Position numbers and translations under genes: made by a program | Notes under the pieces: generated by a model | The model's input: the letters and a program-made list of their open reading frames with translations, nothing else | The model's database searches: none | What the model was told of the DNA's origin: nothing | Part shown: positions 22,201 through 29,400 of the stretch, one piece after another | Position numbering within the stretch: the stretch's first letter is position 1 | Layout: the number at the start of each line of letters is the position of its first letter | Assembly: GCF_009746715.1 (NCBI RefSeq) | Contig: NZ_VRKW01000004.1 | Span: 186,001 to 250,000 of the forward strand | DNA length: 64,000 nucleotides | Reading direction: 5' to 3' | Origin: Ketobacter sp. MCCC 1A13808 | GTDB lineage: Bacteria > Pseudomonadota > Gammaproteobacteria > Pseudomonadales > Ketobacteraceae

Positions 22201-24384
22201 CTCTACTGTCTGACCCTGCTGTTTCCAGTATTCAAGTACCGCAGGCGAGTCCATCTGCGTCCGGCTCCACTGCTCGAACGCGAAGGCACCTTCATCGACA
22301 AAGGCTTGTGGTGGTTCACCGGCTAACAAATTGCGATAGGCATTCAAGATCCGTTCTACCAGCATGAAAGCAGATGAGCCATCCAACAACAGGTGATGAC
22401 AACTCACTACAAAGCGGTAACGATTTCGATAGTGAACAACACTGAATTCAACCAGGTCGCCGGCCAAACCGTCGTCTGCACGATGCATGAGTTGCATTGA
22501 GGTTTGATGCAGCGGGTTCTCTACCAGCACATCATCCTGCGCCTCGACCAACTCAAGCGTAATCGTCTTTGTATCGGGAATGACGCCATAAACCGGCTCG
22601 GCTGCAGGCAGGTCACAAACGACCAGCTGCATCCGTAGCACAGGCGCATGCCCTACTATCCAGTTGACTGCCTTGGTTAGCAAAGTGGTATCCGGCTGCT
22701 GTGGTAAATCCACATACACCCCAAACACATTCTGAGTGGTGTCCGGATTCGCCTGCTGATCCAGGAACATCACTTTTTGGTTTGGCGTTAATTCGATTAA
22801 CCGGTTTTGCGCCGGATCACAACCCAGTTGCTGCAACAGGTGGGTTGCATCGTATATCGCGATATCGCCAATGTTGCGATCAGCATCAGCGCACAACTCT
22901 TGCACCAAAAACTGATACTGCTCCAGCATCGCAGCCACGGTCGCCGCATCGAATAAATCCGTGTTGTATTCCAGGCTGGCTTTATAGCAGTCGCCACTTT
23001 TTGCAATTCCCAAAAGCATGTCCATGCGTGCCGATACGTGCTCTGTAGGCAGCGCTTCAATTTCGACTGGCGTTTCCCCAAATGGACTGTGATCTTTGGC
23101 CTCTTGCAAATTAATCAACTGGAACGCGACCTGAGCTAATGGTGGAAACCCCGGTTGCCGCTCAATATCCATTGCGTCCATGAGTTTGTCGATGGGAAGA
23201 TCCTGGTGACTGAATGCACCCAGCGTCATCTCTTTCACTTGCGAATAAAACTGCTTCACAGTGGGGTTGCCGCTAAGATCTATCCGCATCAATAGCATGT
23301 TGACGAAGAATCCGATCAGCTCCTGAACCTCACTGCGGCTGCGACCAGCAATCGGGGAACCGACAACAACATCGACACTGTTCGCATAACGTCCCAACAA
23401 CAGTTGCCAGGCACCCAATAAAAACATAAAGGGGGTAACGCCTAAGTCGGAACACGTGCTATTAATCTTTTTGCAAAGATCGTTAGCGAAATCCGCGCTG
23501 CAAATCGCGCCATTATTAGTGGGGATATCCTGGCGCGGCCGGTCCGTTGGTAATGGCAACACCACCGGCGCGTCACGCAGAGTTTGCTGCCAGTAATCCA
23601 GTTGCTTTTGCATTTCTTCAGCGGACATTTGCTGTCGTTGCCAGGCAGAGTAGTCTGCATACTGAATTGCAAGGGGAGCTAACGGCGATGGCATCCCAGC
23701 GGCAAACACCATATACAGTGTACTCAACTCCTTCACCAACACTTCCATTGACCAGCCATCCGATATAATGTGGTGCATGCCGGCGATCAGTACATGGTGA
23801 TCTTCTGCCAGCACAAGCAACCTGGCTCGAAACAGCGGCCCGACTGATAGATCATAGGGGGTCAGCGATTCTTTATTGACTTCCTCGGCTACGCGGGACT
23901 GTTGCGTAATCGCATCGTGATCACTCAGGTCGATTTTATGGAGCGCCCACCGATCAACCGGATGGATACATTGAACCGGTTCACCATCCACTTCCTTAAA
24001 ATACGTGCGTAGCGACTCCTGGCGTTTAACAATTGTCGCAAACACTTTTTCAAGTACAGGCGCATTCAACGGCCCTTTTATGCGTAACGCACTGGACATG
24101 TTGTAGGTGACGTCGTGAGGGTTGAGCTGATCCAATAACCAGAGCCGCTGCTGGCCAAACGAGGTAACCAAGGGTAAATCTCGGGAAACGGCTTCAATCG
24201 GGGCTTCGGTCAAACGCTTGGCCTGGCGCAGGAATTCGATAATTTCTGACTTATTTCCGACCACCCTGGCTTTGATTTCAGGGGTAAAGGCACCTTCGGG
24301 TGCGCTAAAGCGCAGATTTTCACCTTCTAACCAGAGGCGGATATCCAGTTTAGAAAGCGAAGCCAGAAACTCAACTACGTTCAT
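13207..24384 (-). CDS. NRPS D, three modules: TubCdd-[C-C'-A-T]-[C-A-T]-[C-A(Lys2-like)-T]
   Basis: A 3725-residue synthetase. Residues 1-57 are a TubC-type docking domain (LWLEGENLRFSAPEG region). Module 1 has C (HHIISDG about 203), C' (HHLLLDG 663), A (FDLTQKN about 1175, code DLKNVGSDVK) and a carrier with GGNS (about 1514). Module 2 has C (about 1705), A (FDLTQKN about 2224, code DLKNFGSDIK) and a carrier (about 2573). Module 3 has C (HHIVSDG about 2772), an A domain of different ancestry (HDPLLRDIF about 3299, code DPRHGGFQVK) and a carrier (about 3661). The acidic C-terminal tail (DDEDFEELEI) is a likely partner for the TubC domain of NRPS E. The ATG has a good AGGAAG site. The gene follows the cyclase gene by 129 bp and may have its own promoter. 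Confidence 0.97.
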   Translation of the reverse strand: MNVVEFLASLSKLDIRLWLEGENLRFSAPEGAFTPEIKARVVGNKSEIIEFLRQAKRLTEAPIEAVSRDLPLVTSFGQQRLWLLDQLNPHDVTYNMSSALRIKGPLNAPVLEKVFATIVKRQESLRTYFKEVDGEPVQCIHPVDRWALHKIDLSDHDAITQQSRVAEEVNKESLTPYDLSVGPLFRARLLVLAEDHHVLIAGMHHIISDGWSMEVLVKELSTLYMVFAAGMPSPLAPLAIQYADYSAWQRQQMSAEEMQKQLDYWQQTLRDAPVVLPLPTDRPRQDIPTNNGAICSADFANDLCKKINSTCSDLGVTPFMFLLGAWQLLLGRYANSVDVVVGSPIAGRSRSEVQELIGFFVNMLLMRIDLSGNPTVKQFYSQVKEMTLGAFSHQDLPIDKLMDAMDIERQPGFPPLAQVAFQLINLQEAKDHSPFGETPVEIEALPTEHVSARMDMLLGIAKSGDCYKASLEYNTDLFDAATVAAMLEQYQFLVQELCADADRNIGDIAIYDATHLLQQLGCDPAQNRLIELTPNQKVMFLDQQANPDTTQNVFGVYVDLPQQPDTTLLTKAVNWIVGHAPVLRMQLVVCDLPAAEPVYGVIPDTKTITLELVEAQDDVLVENPLHQTSMQLMHRADDGLAGDLVEFSVVHYRNRYRFVVSCHHLLLDGSSAFMLVERILNAYRNLLAGEPPQAFVDEGAFAFEQWSRTQMDSPAVLEYWKQQGQTVEPLNFPLASRDHQTPETVSAFGDVTQVAEVDRRHLDTIREFCAANQINVPLYFKLLYGLMLKQVCRAETAFSFYEFYGCRKQPWLDSFGCFYQQFPCVVDGKLLAGPASLRDWIDNLILQRNQARQFRTISLQKQYELVPSGRTIFMFNYYDFVSQMELNGSTLQPQLSTPKVDRAVQFIVKEGVDNLQLELRYAHNAFQDVSFLPRLMHLSEQILFDEIAEVTQLNYLSAAEQLQLSRFETEQLIDPAWNVLSGFEASVQRFATNIALVDSVNNENLSYSRLNQKANRLAHYLIETGVTPGSRVAICLGRTADLLVSILAVMKAGAAYVPLDPDYPRERLAFIVSDCAASMLIGERQTLDLIGGHNTSSIVLTEIGSELQQYSDQNPGLALSPEQPIYAIYTSGSTGQPKGALVSHSGEANLQRWYLDELRISERDRTLLISAVGFDLTQKNVFAPLLAGGTLVMPGQQDYDEQALVELIRQHQITWVNCAPSAFYPLVETAAASGYGALASLRFVVLGGEPIRLNALASWLASPHCQARLMNSYGPTECTDVVAFHTLDRIESADQTIPIGKPIPNTQLHILTAQLQPQVPGCVGEICVTGAGVGLGYINRDELTQQVFIERDAGEGRLYRTGDLGRLLPDGNIEYIGRKDFQIKLNGLRIELGEVETALRALPGVEDGLVVVSQNRLVAYVVAGQEPDQWRETLRQHLPEYMIPSLVMTVQQWPLTPNGKLDRSALPDPSRQLQVASVYVAPRNDTETQISQIWQQVLQQTNISVIDDFFAIGGNSLLATRITSRIKKQFEIALSVRELFLAPSIAELSVAVNRAKQTKNIPPITLVDYSKPQPLSYAQQRLWFLDQLDPGSTAYNMPGAFRLEGDLQLDALIRSLQEIVRRHGVLRTRFIAVDDEPAQIIETAENWQPKLVDLSQLTEAQQQVAARQTVDALYSHVFNLETGPLFNIEILKFSDQQHLLTVNMHHIISDGWSNGILMGELGVLYDAFNHGRLSPLPTLNIQYVDFAAWQRHWLNGDELERQLSYWRNSLAGVEVLNLPVNKPRTKKTGFAGHVLSFTMDEKLSNGLKQLSREQGTTLYMTTLAAYQLLLSKYSNQDDICVGSPIANRNHDDIEPVIGFFVNTLALRTQLDSNGSFANLMQQVRQQTLDAYAHQDVPFERLVDELVTERDMLHSPLFQVLFSLQNIQMNNDLRVPGLKLKPIANDNVVAKFDLEFSLGEQNGVIAGEVVYRTALFNRAFVEQLISHYLRILQLVVADPSQSLNQISLVTDTEIQQLQSRNSTQSDYRQTATVHQLFEEQVDRTPDAPAVLLGTQSLSYQQLEHRANQIARYLIGQGIGTGDVVGIMLPRCNLHLMSTLLGVLKAGATYLPLDPSYPADRIAYMLEDSGTKLVVASSEYESILTASSVHYLDKLDAALDPLSSERLALQGDAKSLLYVIYTSGSTGQPKGTGANHAAEVNLLAWYCRDFYMSPADRVLLVSAIGFDLTQKNLFAPLVSGAALVLPTVHEYDPQDLVQAITQQNVTWVNCAPNAFYPIVEEVDDLIELDSLRYVFLGGEPIDIDRLSNWIQRDAGKLVNSYGPTECADIATFHVVDNADCVPGANIPIGKPIDNVKLYILDSNQKMVPQGVPGELCIGGDSVGPGYFNDPEQTRDKFIVNPYGAEHERIYRTGDLARYLTDGSVEYLGRIDSQVKIRGFRIEPGEIEAKIRQFPQVAACCVIAREDSPGIKSLAAYLVISSDEQPSTSELTHFLRKDLPEFMVPGHFVFMDQLPLTPNGKVAKNQLPAPQQSVSDKRDIALAETNTEKTILAIWQAVLSIDSLSVEDDFFSVGGHSLLATQVISRIRKQFQVNIPLRALFESPTIRTSARLVDAALMNSEREQKPPIVKVDRTKPLPLSFVQQQLWLLDQLDPGSPAYNMPVALRINGAIDTQAFKRCFDTIVQRHETLRTSFTTVQGEPVAVIHPHREWAFSEIDLSDVDALTAQRELEKITAQQTEGGFNLAQDPLIRGALVRLPTTKQGQEQRIFAGAIHHIVSDGWSLNIMIAELIELYHADVENRPARLLPLDIQYVDIAAWQRSWLQGEVLQAHLDYWRKQLDNDGRVLQIATDFPRPKVMTTRGASAQAHVQPRLIQQAKALAKEESTTLYTVLMAVYKVLIQRYTGQQHINVGSPIAGREELESENLVGFFINTVVVSSEIYPAHNGRQILRLVREQVLGAYAHQALPFEKIVEELKPPRDPSRTPFAQAFLNLLNLPVQQESNSLLNIEPLLREQDHIHAKYDFNLYVSETEDDGLALHMVYNADLYKAETVARFMQDYVRLFGHFVADTDTTVAGYSLQSQQDQNWLPDLKQPIPTQHFSGPVEQFLQHACEMPDEIAIDFQGEAISYGQLETESRAIARGLQLAGVGIEQPVAILAQRTPSLVSAILGVLRAGAAFVVLDSAYPVQRLSAITNAAAPKALINLLDSEALMQAVCAEVPMLATFGFRQLVQSGSNEATSKSADWQEQHNQFNTAYLAFTSGTTGLPKGIKGDFAAIAHFVNWYVKRFDVQSTDRFTLLSGLAHDPLLRDIFVPLSVGASICIPDGDWMANPETLLSWMETARVTSLHLTPSMADVMAGVRKDDQTLPQLRFAGFGGDRLSWKAVARFKDLAPKATVANFYGATETPQVMGYYPVIAPDLSEDALAAMPEYVPVGCGIDDVQLLILNADRQLCTPGEVGEIGIRTPYLCQGYLDGDTERFVTHAFASSPEQPDRIYLTGDKGRYRSDGQVEFLGRIDDQIKIRGFRIEPAEIERHLASLDAVDKAIVIRGQDLRGDDCLVAYLQTSSPQSDGKQSGLSDLARTELRRSLPEYMIPSLFIPLDKLPLTPNGKINKRALPAPADYWQAREYIAPRTDVEREIAEIWQTVLKMDQISVVDNFFDIGGHSLLAVQIVTRVKTAYSVEFSMRRLLEVASIEGMATYVENALWLRESEQTASSGDDEDFEELEI
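13520..15060 (-). other. Lys2/McyE-type adenylation domain of NRPS D module 3
   Basis: Core A4 reads GLAHDPLLRDIF instead of the usual FDxSxxE. The pocket residues by PheA alignment are D-P-R-H-G-G-F-Q-V-K. DPRH codes are known from yeast Lys2 (alpha-aminoadipate, delta-carboxyl activated) and from the McyE glutamate module of microcystin (gamma-carboxyl activated). I infer an acidic residue activated through its side-chain carboxylate, giving an iso-peptide link. The exact residue is not assigned. Confidence 0.75.
21505..22810 (-). other. C' domain of NRPS D module 1
   Basis: The second condensation-like domain of the module. It opens with LTPNQKVMFLDQQ and NPDT, has HHLLLDG encoded at 22378-22398, and carries an FMFNYYDF motif late in the domain. 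It lies between the complete C domain (HHIISDG) and the FDLTQKN A domain. Confidence 0.87.
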
Positions 24385-24413
24385 ATTCTTCCTGTTGTGG
24401 TGTTATTGTTATT

Positions 24414-24441
24414 AGTATACCCAGTGTTTACCTTGCGTCAC
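24414..24441 (-). promoter_or_regulatory. Candidate sigma70-type promoter for NRPS D
   Basis: On the minus strand GTGACG (24436-24441) is followed after 16 bp by TATACT (24414-24419); 4/6 and 5/6 match the consensus boxes. The start would fall near 24407, leaving a leader of about 23 nt that contains the AGGAAG ribosome site. This is inspection only; read-through from the upstream cyclase gene is equally possible. Confidence 0.35.
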
Positions 24442-24513
24442 TACCCGTTTGCCCGGCGCTAAGTGCAGGATAAATCGCTAATTTTGGGGGATTTTTTCAG
24501 AACTTTAAAGGGG

Positions 24514-26289
24514 TTACAAAGTGTCTTTTGGTGTGTTTTTGAAATAATCACCAATATTAACCACAGATGTTCCCTGGGAATTGGTGATCGAGACCGTATT
24601 TCTTCCACTTCGTTTGGCTTTATAGAGCGCTTCATCGGCGACCTGAATAAAATCCGCAGGTTTAATATTAGCATTCTTCGCCACAGCCAACCCAATACTG
24701 ACTGTGACCTGCTTAAATGGGCTCTCTTTATGAGGAATACACAGCCCCTGGATTTCCTTCATGATCCTTTGCGCGGTATTGTTAGCCCCCTCCTCATGGG
24801 TATCGGCAAGAATTATACTGAATTCTTCGCCACCGTATCGAAACAGCATATCCCCCGGGCGGCGCAAACAACCATGCATCACCAATGCCGTGCGGATCAG
24901 GGTGTCATCGCCCATCTGGTGTCCGTAGGCATCATTAAAATTTTTGAAATAATCGATATCAATCATCATCAGGGCAATATGTGTTTTGTCCCGCCTACTG
25001 CGTTCGAGTTCACCAAACAAACGTTCGTCAAACGCTCGACGATTGGGAATTCCGGTGAGCCCGTCAATCAAAGCCAACTGATAATTTTCATTGGCTTTCT
25101 GCTGCAGATCTTCTTTTTCTTGCTTCAGCTTCTGTATCTGTGACACCAGAGAAAAAGACAACAGCGTCACATTCAGAATAATCCCCCATTTGAGCGCGTT
25201 CACCGTAATCGTGTTGGACGGCATCCAGCCCTGCATCTGGCCCGCGAACAATACGGCGCCGATCAATCCTCCACTCCAGGCCAGCAAAAATAAGGTGGCT
25301 CCACTTTGTCGTTTCAACAGGCCTAACACGCTGGCATATACGATCAGGAAAACAACCGCAATCGGCCACAAAGCGGTGAAACTTACCAGCCACTGAGAGG
25401 CTTGAAGTGCACCGAAAACCGCGAGCACCAGACTGATCAGTCCGGCTATGATGTAGATTTTATCCAGTGTTCGATTGAGTTCGTTGATTTTCAGAAACCG
25501 GCGTGTAAACAACACCACAAAAGTGAGACAAAAACCCACCGTTATAGATTGCACATGCTCATTCACCCATCCGTCATCGGAGCGCCAGAAATACATGTTG
25601 CCAAACCCGGTGACGGCTAGTTCAAACACGGTTATCGCGCCAATCAGGCAAACGTAATATAAATAGGCCAGTTCCCGTGACATCACAAAAACGAACATAT
25701 TATAAAAAATCATGATGAACAGAGCGCCAAAAAACAGCCCGTGCATAAAGATATTATTGCCACGGACGGACGGAAGTTCACTCTCTGAAATCAATCGAAG
25801 CGGGTATTGCATCGAACCCAGAGTTTGTAGGCGCACAAGAACATATGGGCTGTCTGAGGGTAGATTGAAATAAAACACCGGACTATACACTTCTCGACTG
25901 TACCAGGAACGTTGATCACCGGTACTGCCTTTTAGTGTCCAGCCAGTGGCATCGGAACCGGTGTAGACATCGATATAATCAATCAGTGGATAACCGTATT
26001 CTAGCCACCAATGCTGAGATAGATCGCGCTCTGGAAGCTCTACTAATACCCAATATACGGAATGGGAATAACCTCTGTTGCTTCTCCGGTTCAAATCCAC
26101 ATACTGACTGCTGTTTTTGAAATCTTCGGTTGAATTGGTCAGGAGCGGGTTGGGGGAGTCCGGATTACTGTCTACCAGCACCCAGCCATGCAGCGGTATG
26201 CCTTTTGCTTTTACATCCACGAGCGCAAACGTCGTGGATGCTACACACGAGAAAACAACCAACCAAGCTAAGCGCAAAACAAAGGGCAC
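24514..26289 (-). CDS. Membrane diguanylate cyclase, 7TMR-DISM sensor plus GGDEF domain
   Basis: About 591 residues from the GTG at 26289. A signal peptide (hydrophobic stretch ending near A22) is followed by a periplasmic beta-rich sensor (about 30-165, 7TMR-DISM extracellular type 2-like). A seven-helix membrane region (about 180-385), a short coiled coil and a C-terminal GGDEF domain come next. The active-site motif is GGEEF at 486-490, intact, with an RxxD product-inhibition site (RPGD, 477-480) exactly five residues upstream. It should therefore make cyclic-di-GMP from two GTP under feedback control. It is co-oriented between NRPS C (60-165 bp away depending on start) and NRPS D. The open frame extends to a GTG at 26394, but the N-terminal extension is not signal-like, so I prefer 26289, whose codon overlaps the stop of a tiny leader frame. 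Confidence 0.9.
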   Translation of the reverse strand: MPFVLRLAWLVVFSCVASTTFALVDVKAKGIPLHGWVLVDSNPDSPNPLLTNSTEDFKNSSQYVDLNRRSNRGYSHSVYWVLVELPERDLSQHWWLEYGYPLIDYIDVYTGSDATGWTLKGSTGDQRSWYSREVYSPVFYFNLPSDSPYVLVRLQTLGSMQYPLRLISESELPSVRGNNIFMHGLFFGALFIMIFYNMFVFVMSRELAYLYYVCLIGAITVFELAVTGFGNMYFWRSDDGWVNEHVQSITVGFCLTFVVLFTRRFLKINELNRTLDKIYIIAGLISLVLAVFGALQASQWLVSFTALWPIAVVFLIVYASVLGLLKRQSGATLFLLAWSGGLIGAVLFAGQMQGWMPSNTITVNALKWGIILNVTLLSFSLVSQIQKLKQEKEDLQQKANENYQLALIDGLTGIPNRRAFDERLFGELERSRRDKTHIALMMIDIDYFKNFNDAYGHQMGDDTLIRTALVMHGCLRRPGDMLFRYGGEEFSIILADTHEEGANNTAQRIMKEIQGLCIPHKESPFKQVTVSIGLAVAKNANIKPADFIQVADEALYKAKRSGRNTVSITNSQGTSVVNIGDYFKNTPKDTL

Positions 26290-26318
26290 TATTCTGACAC
26301 CATGTGTTCTGACACCAT
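26289..26318 (-). promoter_or_regulatory. Nine-codon leader ORF overlapping the cyclase start
   Basis: ATG at 26318 follows a GAGGG ribosome site (26327-26331) with 8 nt spacing. It encodes MVSEHMVSE and ends with TAG at 26289-26291. The G of that stop is the first base of the cyclase GTG (TAGTG). The leader is a direct repeat of ATGGTGTCAGAA. Translational coupling by re-initiation is the inferred role. Confidence 0.5.
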
Positions 26319-26388
26319 TCGTATTGCCCTCGGTAAAGATAGTATAGAGCCGCCCGTAATTTAGAAGTTCAGTATAGCCCGAATGTCG

Positions 26389-26416
26389 AACCACTTCGAC
26401 GTTACCCGAAGTGGTT
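26389..26416 (-). other. Perfect 10-bp stem-loop between NRPS C and the cyclase gene
   Basis: AACCACTTCG (26389-26398) pairs exactly with CGAAGTGGTT (26407-26416) across an 8-nt loop. It lies 38 bp past the NRPS C stop. No T-run follows on either strand, so it is not a classical intrinsic terminator; RNA processing or partial attenuation is possible. Confidence 0.6.
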
Positions 26417-26453
26417 TAGCTGACAACCTGCCACACGATATAAATCACCTGTT

Positions 26454-29400
26454 TTACAAGAAACCCTCGTCACGGGGAGCTGCACCTTCTTCAGCCGCGG
26501 GTTGTTCAGCTGACTGCGACGCCCACACCAGGGTATCAAGGTATTGCGCGATATCAGCGATCGTGTGCATCTCGAATAACGCACGCAGTTGAATATCCAC
26601 CCCGAACGCCTGACGGAACTTCGATACAGCGCGCGCTGCCAATAAGGAATGCCCACCCAGATCAAAGAAGTTATCGTGGATGCCGATCCCTTCCACACCC
26701 AATAACTCCGACCAGATAAGTGCCAGCTTTTCTTCGGTCTCATTGCGTGGTGCTACGTATTCCGGTCGTCCTGTTTCTTCAGGATCCGGCAAAGCGTTGC
26801 GATCCACTTTGCCGTTCGAGGTCAGGGGCCAATCTTGCAGAGACACTAACACAGCGGGAATCATGTATTCCGGCAGCGTGCTGCGAAGCTGCTGCTTGAC
26901 TTTGCCGGTATCCAAGGCCTGTTCCGTTAAAACATAGGCCACCAGCTGATCGTTTCTCACCAAAATCAGACTGTCATTTATTCCGGATACCTGTTTGAGC
27001 GCAGCTTCAACCTCGCCCAATTCAATGCGCAACCCGCGCAATTTAACCTGAAAATCTTTGCGCCCGATATACTCCAGATTACCGTCCTCCAGCAGCCGGA
27101 CCAGATCGCCGGTCCGGTACCAGTTACCCGGTGCATAAGGATTGGGTCCAAACACAGACTCGGTAAGCTGAGCCAGATTAAGATAACCTAATCCGACGCC
27201 CTGCCCGCCTATGCAAAGTTCGCCAACCATTCCTGCCGGCAAACGATGATCAGCATGATCGACCACGTAAAGCTCCGTATTAGCGATCGCTTTGCCAATG
27301 GGCAGCGCATCCGTTGCTGACTCCGGTTCGAATTCATGAAATGCCACTACGTCTGTACATTCGGTTGGACCGTAACTGTTAATGAGCTTACAGGCTGCGT
27401 TTTTCAGCCAGTCCGAAAGTGCAGGCAAGCGTATTGGTTCGCCTCCCAGCACCAGGTAACGCAGGCTTGAAAGGCCGTGCTCGTTGCCCTCAACCAAAGG
27501 ATAGAAAGCGCTGGGGGCGCAGTTAACCACGCTAATCTTTTCACGCTCGATTGTGTTGGTCAGCACCTCGACATCGTAGTGATCCATTTTCGGTATCACC
27601 AGGGTTGCACCGACCAGCAACGGGGCAAACAGATTTTTCTGGGTAAGGTCAAATCCGAAGGAACTGCTCAGCAACACCTTGTCACTGCTATTTAGCTGCA
27701 ATACGGACAAATACCAATCCTGCAGGTTGACCTCACCGCCATGCGTTACCTGCGCCCCCTTTGGTTTACCGGTTGAACCTGAGGTATAAACAATATAAAC
27801 CACATCATCAGGCGTCGGTAACGTAAAGTCCGGTGGGGAATCTAGCCATTCAGTATCAACGTCCATGCGTAACACATTCCGGGACGCCAGATCGCCACCC
27901 TTCTGCTCAATTCGTTTAAGAACACAATCCTGGGTGATTAAAACGGATGCTGCGGAATCTTGAAGAATATAGCTGAGCCGGTCGGCAGGATAATCAGAAT
28001 CCATCGGTACATAGGCTGCGCCGGATTTCAGGGTGCCGATCACTGCCACCAACATATCGATGCAGCGATCCAAGCAGATAGCAACCCGTTTCTCTTGCCT
28101 GTTAACATGACCGCCGTTGCCGTTAATGCGCTGACTGGTAAGCCAACCCGCCAAGGCATCCGTACGTTGTTTCAGATCCGCATAGGTGAGTTCTTCATCA
28201 CCAAATTTAACAGCGATAGCGGATGGCATCGCGGCAGCGCGGGCTTCGATAGCCGTGACTATGGTGCTGCTTTCAGCAACAGTGGTTGCTTCCGCATAGC
28301 GATTGATGGCTTGTTCCGGTTGCACATCGCGGCGCAACAGAAAATCAAGGCTACCTATGGGCCTGCTGCCCTGTTCCTGAGCACCTCCACTTAGAATCTG
28401 CTGACTCAGCGACTCCATCCGTTGCAGAAAATTCAGGTCATCGAACAGATCGGACAGGTAAATCAGATTCAGGTCGGTACAACCGTCCTGTTCGTGCACT
28501 ACAAACTGCACCGGACCATCCTGCAATTGCGGGTAGGCTTTCAGTTTCAGCGGAGTGTTAAACAGCGAAACCTTGGGGATAAAGTTATAATAATTGAACA
28601 TAAAGTTAAGCCGCCCCTGGGGCAACGTTTTACGTTGCGCCATTAACGAAACATGGGCGTTGCTGCGCAGTGTTTTACGGTATTGCCTTATATGGGAAAA
28701 CAAAGACTGTAAATCACTTTCTTTGGTGAACAATTCTTTAGGGAAAATAACCGGTAATACCTGGAAATAATTACCAAAGGTACGCTTATGAGTCCCAACA
28801 CGATTACCCACAATCTCGGATACGATGAAATCATCTTCGGCACGACAGTAGGTGTTGATTAGCAAGCCGTATAGCGCTTTAAAATAGAGGGATGGTGTGA
28901 TTCTCGCGTCACGACAGAACTGTTGAATCGACTGCCAATGTGCCCCGTCCAACCGCAGGTTTTTCTCGATTCGTTGTGGTGAATCGCCTGCCTGTTCCTG
29001 CCGACCTGCCAAAGCAAAATCCAGTGCTTCTGTATGACTTCCTTGTTGCTGCCAAAAATCGATAACCTGGGTACTGTCAGTGCGCAATGTACTGTCTTTC
29101 ACATACTGATCAAAAACATCCGGAGCTGGAACGTATTCAACATGACCGCTAATGGCTTCGGTGGCGCGGATAGACTCCAGCAAATGCACAGCCATACCCG
29201 CACCATCCAGAACGATATGGTTCATTCGGAAAACAATCAAATGACGTCCGCCATTCAGTTTGAATACAAAATACTCCGACAGTTCGCCCTCAATATCGTA
29301 TGGCTTCCAGATTAATTTCTTAGCAAATTCCGCCGCCTCAACGTCGCTGGTAATGCGGTCGGACCAGTCCTCAACCTGTACATCAATTTTCTTGCTGCGC

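Noticed and set aside
24472-24496. Intrinsic terminator after the cyclase gene
   Set aside because: Only a 5-bp AT-rich stem with the T-run on the wrong strand for this gene.
24463-25143. 226-residue plus-strand open frame
   Set aside because: It is antisense to the GGDEF region of the cyclase, with a low-complexity Phe/Leu-rich end and no recognisable domain.
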